From Massilia alkalitolerans DSM 17462 (lineage in GTDB: Bacteria; Pseudomonadota; Gammaproteobacteria; Burkholderiales; Burkholderiaceae_D), in contig NZ_ATYR01000022.1 in assembly GCF_000427785.1 (NCBI RefSeq), positions 42,593-106,592 of the forward strand: a stretch of 64,000 nt of DNA. Direction: 5' to 3'. A model generated the notes under the pieces. That model had not been told where the DNA came from. It saw only the letters and a list, made by a program, of their open reading frames with translations, and did not search any database. Position 1 is the stretch's first letter; the number at the start of each line of letters is the position of its first letter. Shown piece by piece: positions 63,649 through 64,000 of the stretch. The position numbers and the translations under genes are program-made.

Positions 63649-64000
63649 ATAAATCGGGATAGGGGTAGTCAGCATGCTGACCGCCCCCTCCCACACCACC
63701 CGGCATGCGGGTCCGCACCGGGCGGTTCGAGTAGTTGAGGTTAAGTGAGGCGAGGCATGCCAAGACGCTCAAAGTAGCCAATCGTCAGGACGTTGTTCAG
63801 GGCAAGCCTGCTGTTGCGCCACCAGCTGCGGTTGTTCCCCGCAACCAGAGCAGCGACTTTCGGCGTTGCCCCCCAACTTTCGCAGCTCTCGATAGATGGT
63901 AGGCCCACATCGCCACTGTTTCAGGTGAATTGCACGTAGGCGGTGGCGCATCCATTTGTCCAGCTCTCGCAGGGCAGTCGGGGTTTGCGCCAGTCCGAAA
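63649..64000 (-). mobile_element. 3' part of a second group II intron (continues beyond the window)
   Basis: On the minus strand the window edge runs through a maturase coding end (stop TAA at 63741-63743), a short linker, domain V at 63695-63726 and domain VI, to the 3' end CCCGATTTAT at 63649. Domain V is identical over its 32 nt to that of the ORF-less copy, and the flanking bases are shared. Domain VI keeps the same outer stem but has a different apical helix. Insertion is 11 bases behind the flagellin stop, on the opposite strand. Confidence 0.85.
63741..64000 (-). pseudogene. C-terminal fragment of intron reverse transcriptase/maturase, frameshifted
   Basis: From the edge the minus strand reads T-P-T-A-L-R-E-L-D-K-W-M-R-H-R-L-R then K-Q-W-R, R-E-L-R-K-L-G, the GIIM maturase domain. 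At a run of six C (63869-63874, G on the coding strand) the frame breaks; in the next frame it continues A-G-N-N-R-S-W-W-R-N-S and ends G-Y-F-E-R-L-G-M-P-R-L-T-stop. One G fewer would restore the protein. The rest of the gene is outside the window. Confidence 0.82.

Overview
The window comes from a high-GC Gram-negative bacterium. Several features point to a betaproteobacterium of the Oxalobacteraceae, most like Massilia. These are a PHB-depolymerase-type esterase, a Burkholderiales-type porin, a class I fumarase, hldD/waaF lipopolysaccharide genes, flagellin with chemoreceptors, and many sensor kinases and diguanylate cyclases. The species is an inference from gene content and codon use. Most of the window is ordinary chromosome, dense with short operons on both strands.

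Layout. 1-9 kb: an esterase cut by the window edge, a ribosome hibernation factor, a cobalamin-binding-like protein, a cyclic-nucleotide-domain diguanylate cyclase, exonuclease I, pyrF, a lemA-TPM-TPM operon, a divergent CPBP protein and a short-chain dehydrogenase. 9-11 kb: a gene-free stretch holding two orphan terminators, then small envelope genes. 11-16.5 kb: a tightly coupled galactose operon on the minus strand (galT, an M24 peptidase homologue lacking metal ligands, galK, a GH2 glycosidase). 17-31 kb: dipeptidase, pirin, asparaginase, UDG-like protein, a REP-like inverted repeat, FAH hydrolase, hybrid kinase, AraC-type regulator facing a serine hydrolase, galM and a porin. 31-41 kb: chemoreceptor and CheW, an acetyltransferase overlapping a lone ureE, a second hybrid kinase, an M28 peptidase and a third kinase. 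41-48 kb: hldD, waaF, a frameshifted ABC-F ATPase, then DUF2946 and a TonB-dependent receptor that may handle copper. 48-50 kb: two A+T-richer unknown genes beside tRNA-Ser, then small regulator/VOC/KTSC genes. 50-58 kb: acs, yqhA-like, fumarase, murI, tRNA-His and a membrane diguanylate cyclase. 58-64 kb: a TonB-C protein, a chemoreceptor, dusA and flagellin, with two group II introns.

The most notable observation is at 58261-58926. This apparently gene-free stretch reads on the minus strand as a complete group II intron RNA without a reverse transcriptase gene. It begins GTGCGC directly behind the T-tract of an intrinsic terminator, the insertion habit of group IIC introns. It has a recognisable domain V with a CGC triad and ends CCCGATTTAT. 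The 3' part of a second intron, with a nearly identical domain V and a maturase C-terminus, lies at 63649-64000 just behind flagellin. The two could form a pair in which the ORF-bearing intron mobilises the ORF-less one.

Three genes (asparaginase, ABC-F ATPase, intron maturase) carry apparent single-base frameshifts, two of them in or beside G/C runs. They may be real lesions or base-calling errors. Other points worth a second look are a 108-bp inverted repeat whose two ends supply the TAG stops of both flanking genes, a 9-bp-arm palindrome over the start codon of the AraC-type gene, and the M24 pseudo-peptidase inside the galactose operon.
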